NCBI GenBank assembly: GCA_020431135.1
Contig: JAGQIT010000190.1
Span: 1-22,813 of the forward strand
From: Myxococcales bacterium
GTDB taxonomy: Bacteria > Myxococcota_A > Polyangia > Nannocystales > Nannocystaceae
Length of the DNA: 22,813 nt
Reading direction: 5' to 3'
Shown here in pieces: positions 21,270 through 22,813 of this stretch. Position 1 is the first letter of the stretch; each line of letters starts with the position of its first letter. Position numbers and translations under genes: made by a program. The notes under the pieces are model-generated. The model was not told where the DNA came from. It did not search any database and saw nothing but the letters and a program-made list of their open reading frames with translations.

Positions 21270-22487
21270 ATGCCGACATACGGAGAGAAAGAGCACCTCA
21301 TCAACAAGGCCGAGGCCTTCGAACACGCGACCCTCGGGGTCCTCCAGTCGGGGCGCGGCAAGCTCCCAGGGATCGACGCCTGGCAGGCCGGCGCGGTCGC
21401 CAAGGCGCCGACGATCATCTACGACATCAACGGCACGCCGCTCTTCTACGACTACGCCGTCAAGGCCGGGCGCACCCAGCTCGGCACCGTGCGCACCGCG
21501 GCGAGCAAGATCCTCGGCGCCCCCGACGTCGCCTACGAGTTCGGCGCGCGCTCGATCGACTTCAAGGGGCTCGTCGCCAAGCTCCTGCCGAAGGTGAAGA
21601 AGGCCCACCGCGGCAAGACGATCGGCGCGCCGCGCCTCGTCTGCTACTGCTACCCCAAGCTCGGCGTGCTCTTCCCGCTGACCGGGCCCGGGCGCGAGCG
21701 CTCGCAGGCGATCTACCACTTCAGCGGCAACGAGGTCCCGATCCGCGACCCGAGCACGCCGATCGAGGGCGAGTTCGCCTACTCGTTCTACGACAGCCTC
21801 AAGACCGCGACCCGCAAGAAGAACCTCGGCGTCTACGCCGTCGTCGACGACTACCGGGCCAAGCTCACGCCGGCCCTGCGCAAGAGCCTGACGACGGTCA
21901 AGAGCATCGACCTCCTCCACCGCAGGATCGAGCCCTGGCGGCTGACGAGCGAGATCGTCCGCGAGCTCGCCTACTGCCCGCACTACGCGACCACCGACGC
22001 CCGCGGCCACCACTGCTTCAGCGTCCACGGCCAGCAGAAGTGGGACTACTGCGCGGTCGCGACGGCGCAGATGCTCCTCGACTTCTTCCGCTACCACGAG
22101 ACCCAGGACGACATCGCCCCGGCGCTCGGCTACAGCGCCGGCTCGGGCTGTCCCTCGGACCAGAGCGGCGGCTACGCGACCCTGTCGAACAACCACCTCA
22201 AGGCGACCTTCGACAACTCGGCGACCTGGGCGAAGGCGAAGGCCCACCTCCAGACCGGCAACCCGCTCAAGAGCGGGATCCCGGGGCACGCGCGCGCCTG
22301 CGCCGGCTACGCCTACCGCCGCTCCATCCTCATCCCGATCGGCGGCTCGTCGATCACCGATCGCCGCCTGCTGATCTACGATCCCTCGCCCTGGAACAGC
22401 GACTACGCGGTCGGGGGCAGCGTCTACTGGGAGAATTGGGACGCGGTCAACCACACCAACTTCATCTACGTGTCGATCGACAAGTAG
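21270..22487 (+). CDS. C39/papain-like cysteine peptidase with N-terminal accessory domain (405 aa)
   Basis: ATG 21270 follows AGGAGGACAGG, an excellent ribosome site; the longer frame to 21135 is an Arg-rich string. The C-terminal domain (about 250-405) has the C39-like core: GQQKWDYCAVATAQMLLDFF with oxyanion Gln255/256 and nucleophile Cys261, PGHARACAGYAY with His340, and LLIYDPSP with Asp371, ending in a beta-rich tail. The N-terminal 200 residues contain TIIYDINGTPLFYDYAVKAG (49-67) and PRLVCYCYPKLGVLFPL (121-137), resembling the pro- or accessory domain of related secreted peptidases. No signal peptide or transmembrane segment is visible, so export would need another route. The next gene starts 63 bp downstream and is probably co-transcribed. 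Confidence 0.8.
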   Translation: MPTYGEKEHLINKAEAFEHATLGVLQSGRGKLPGIDAWQAGAVAKAPTIIYDINGTPLFYDYAVKAGRTQLGTVRTAASKILGAPDVAYEFGARSIDFKGLVAKLLPKVKKAHRGKTIGAPRLVCYCYPKLGVLFPLTGPGRERSQAIYHFSGNEVPIRDPSTPIEGEFAYSFYDSLKTATRKKNLGVYAVVDDYRAKLTPALRKSLTTVKSIDLLHRRIEPWRLTSEIVRELAYCPHYATTDARGHHCFSVHGQQKWDYCAVATAQMLLDFFRYHETQDDIAPALGYSAGSGCPSDQSGGYATLSNNHLKATFDNSATWAKAKAHLQTGNPLKSGIPGHARACAGYAYRRSILIPIGGSSITDRRLLIYDPSPWNSDYAVGGSVYWENWDAVNHTNFIYVSIDK

Positions 22488-22550
22488 AATGATCGACGCC
22501 GCCCGCAGCCGCCTCGGCGCGCCGCGGGTGCGGTGACGAGGAGGAGGGCG

Positions 22551-22813
22551 ATGCGAGGCGGAGAGACGGACGCGGCGGCGCGCGAGCGCATCCGAGGGCT
22601 GGCGGCGAGCGCCCGCGAGGCCATGCCGGGGCGCGACGACGCCCGCTTCACCAACCTCCGTCGCGCCGAGGTCGGCGAGCCCGCCCTCCTCCGCGACGCC
22701 GCCGGCGAGCCCGCCCTCTGGCTCGTCCCCTTCATCGTCGACGCGGCGGCCTGCGGCTTCGCCCGCCTCTCCCTCGACGGCGACCTCGAGGGGATCGGCA
22801 TCTACGGCGGCGC
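22551..22813 (+). CDS. Hypothetical protein, 3' truncated by window edge
   Basis: ATG 22551 is preceded by GAGGAGGAGGG, a very strong ribosome site, and lies 63 bp after the peptidase gene, suggesting an operon. The 87 visible residues begin with an Arg/Ala-rich helix (TDAAARERIRGLAASAREAMPG) followed by alternating strands (PALLRDAAGEPALWLVPFIVDAAACGFARLSLDGDLEGIGIYGG). The PALWLVPF...CGFARL pattern resembles a small substrate-inhibitor or PepSY-like fold, but I do not recognise a family. As a neighbour of a cysteine peptidase it could be a partner or inhibitor; that is speculation from position only. Confidence 0.65.
   Translation, partial: MRGGETDAAARERIRGLAASAREAMPGRDDARFTNLRRAEVGEPALLRDAAGEPALWLVPFIVDAAACGFARLSLDGDLEGIGIYGG

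Noticed and set aside
1..22813. CRISPR arrays, insertion sequences, integrase genes or prophage modules
   Set aside because: No regularly spaced repeats, transposase motifs, terminal inverted repeats or phage structural genes were seen.

Overview
This is a 22.8-kb, extremely GC-rich (well over 70% by eye) chromosomal window. It has strong G/C third-position bias, many long antisense shadow frames, lipoprotein genes, a Hanks-type kinase relative, a class III nucleotide cyclase and TPR/metalloprotease proteins. Together these suggest a myxobacterium (Myxococcota, possibly a Nannocystis/Haliangium/Polyangium-type organism). The assignment is inference from style and gene content; there is no rRNA or tRNA marker here.

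Layout: (1) 3-1457, the 3' part of a TPR-bearing gluzincin metallopeptidase. (2) 1596-1997 (minus), a small orphan protein divergent from (3) 2448-5554, a same-strand block of five genes. The first two are DUF2589-family paralogs, followed by an 85-aa conserved-looking protein, a third protein that hand alignment suggests is a divergent DUF2589 relative, and a membrane-anchored protein with a DUF2589-like hydrophobic block. The last two share a C-terminal LFAPxDA motif. The divergent intergenic region holds an AT-rich perfect inverted repeat and two TTG-N18-TAG promoters. This block is the best candidate for an undescribed multi-component system. (4) 5857-7635 (minus), an SLC13/DASS-type permease with two RCK_C domains. 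(5) 7913-12195, three plus-strand genes for a membrane-anchored metallophosphoesterase, an Ig-like/alpha-beta hydrolase lipoprotein and a CDF cation transporter. (6) 12319-13215, a Ser/Thr pseudokinase lacking every catalytic residue, convergent with (7) an FAD-dependent oxidoreductase (minus). (8) 14775-17492 (minus), a 905-aa lipoprotein with a second HExxH...TEG gluzincin site and a Cys-rich tail, divergent from (9) 17747-19060, a six-TM adenylate cyclase. (10) 19808-20962, a divergent EF-Tu paralog behind a long structured leader and followed by a strong terminator hairpin, then (11) 21270-22487, a C39/papain-like cysteine peptidase without a signal peptide, and (12) the start of a small gene that runs off the window.

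Most genes look like independent housekeeping or surface functions. Three things stand out: the DUF2589 block with its shared motifs, the pseudokinase, and the EF-Tu paralog with its unusual leader next to a cysteine peptidase. Promoters, operators and structures were read by eye and are candidates only.
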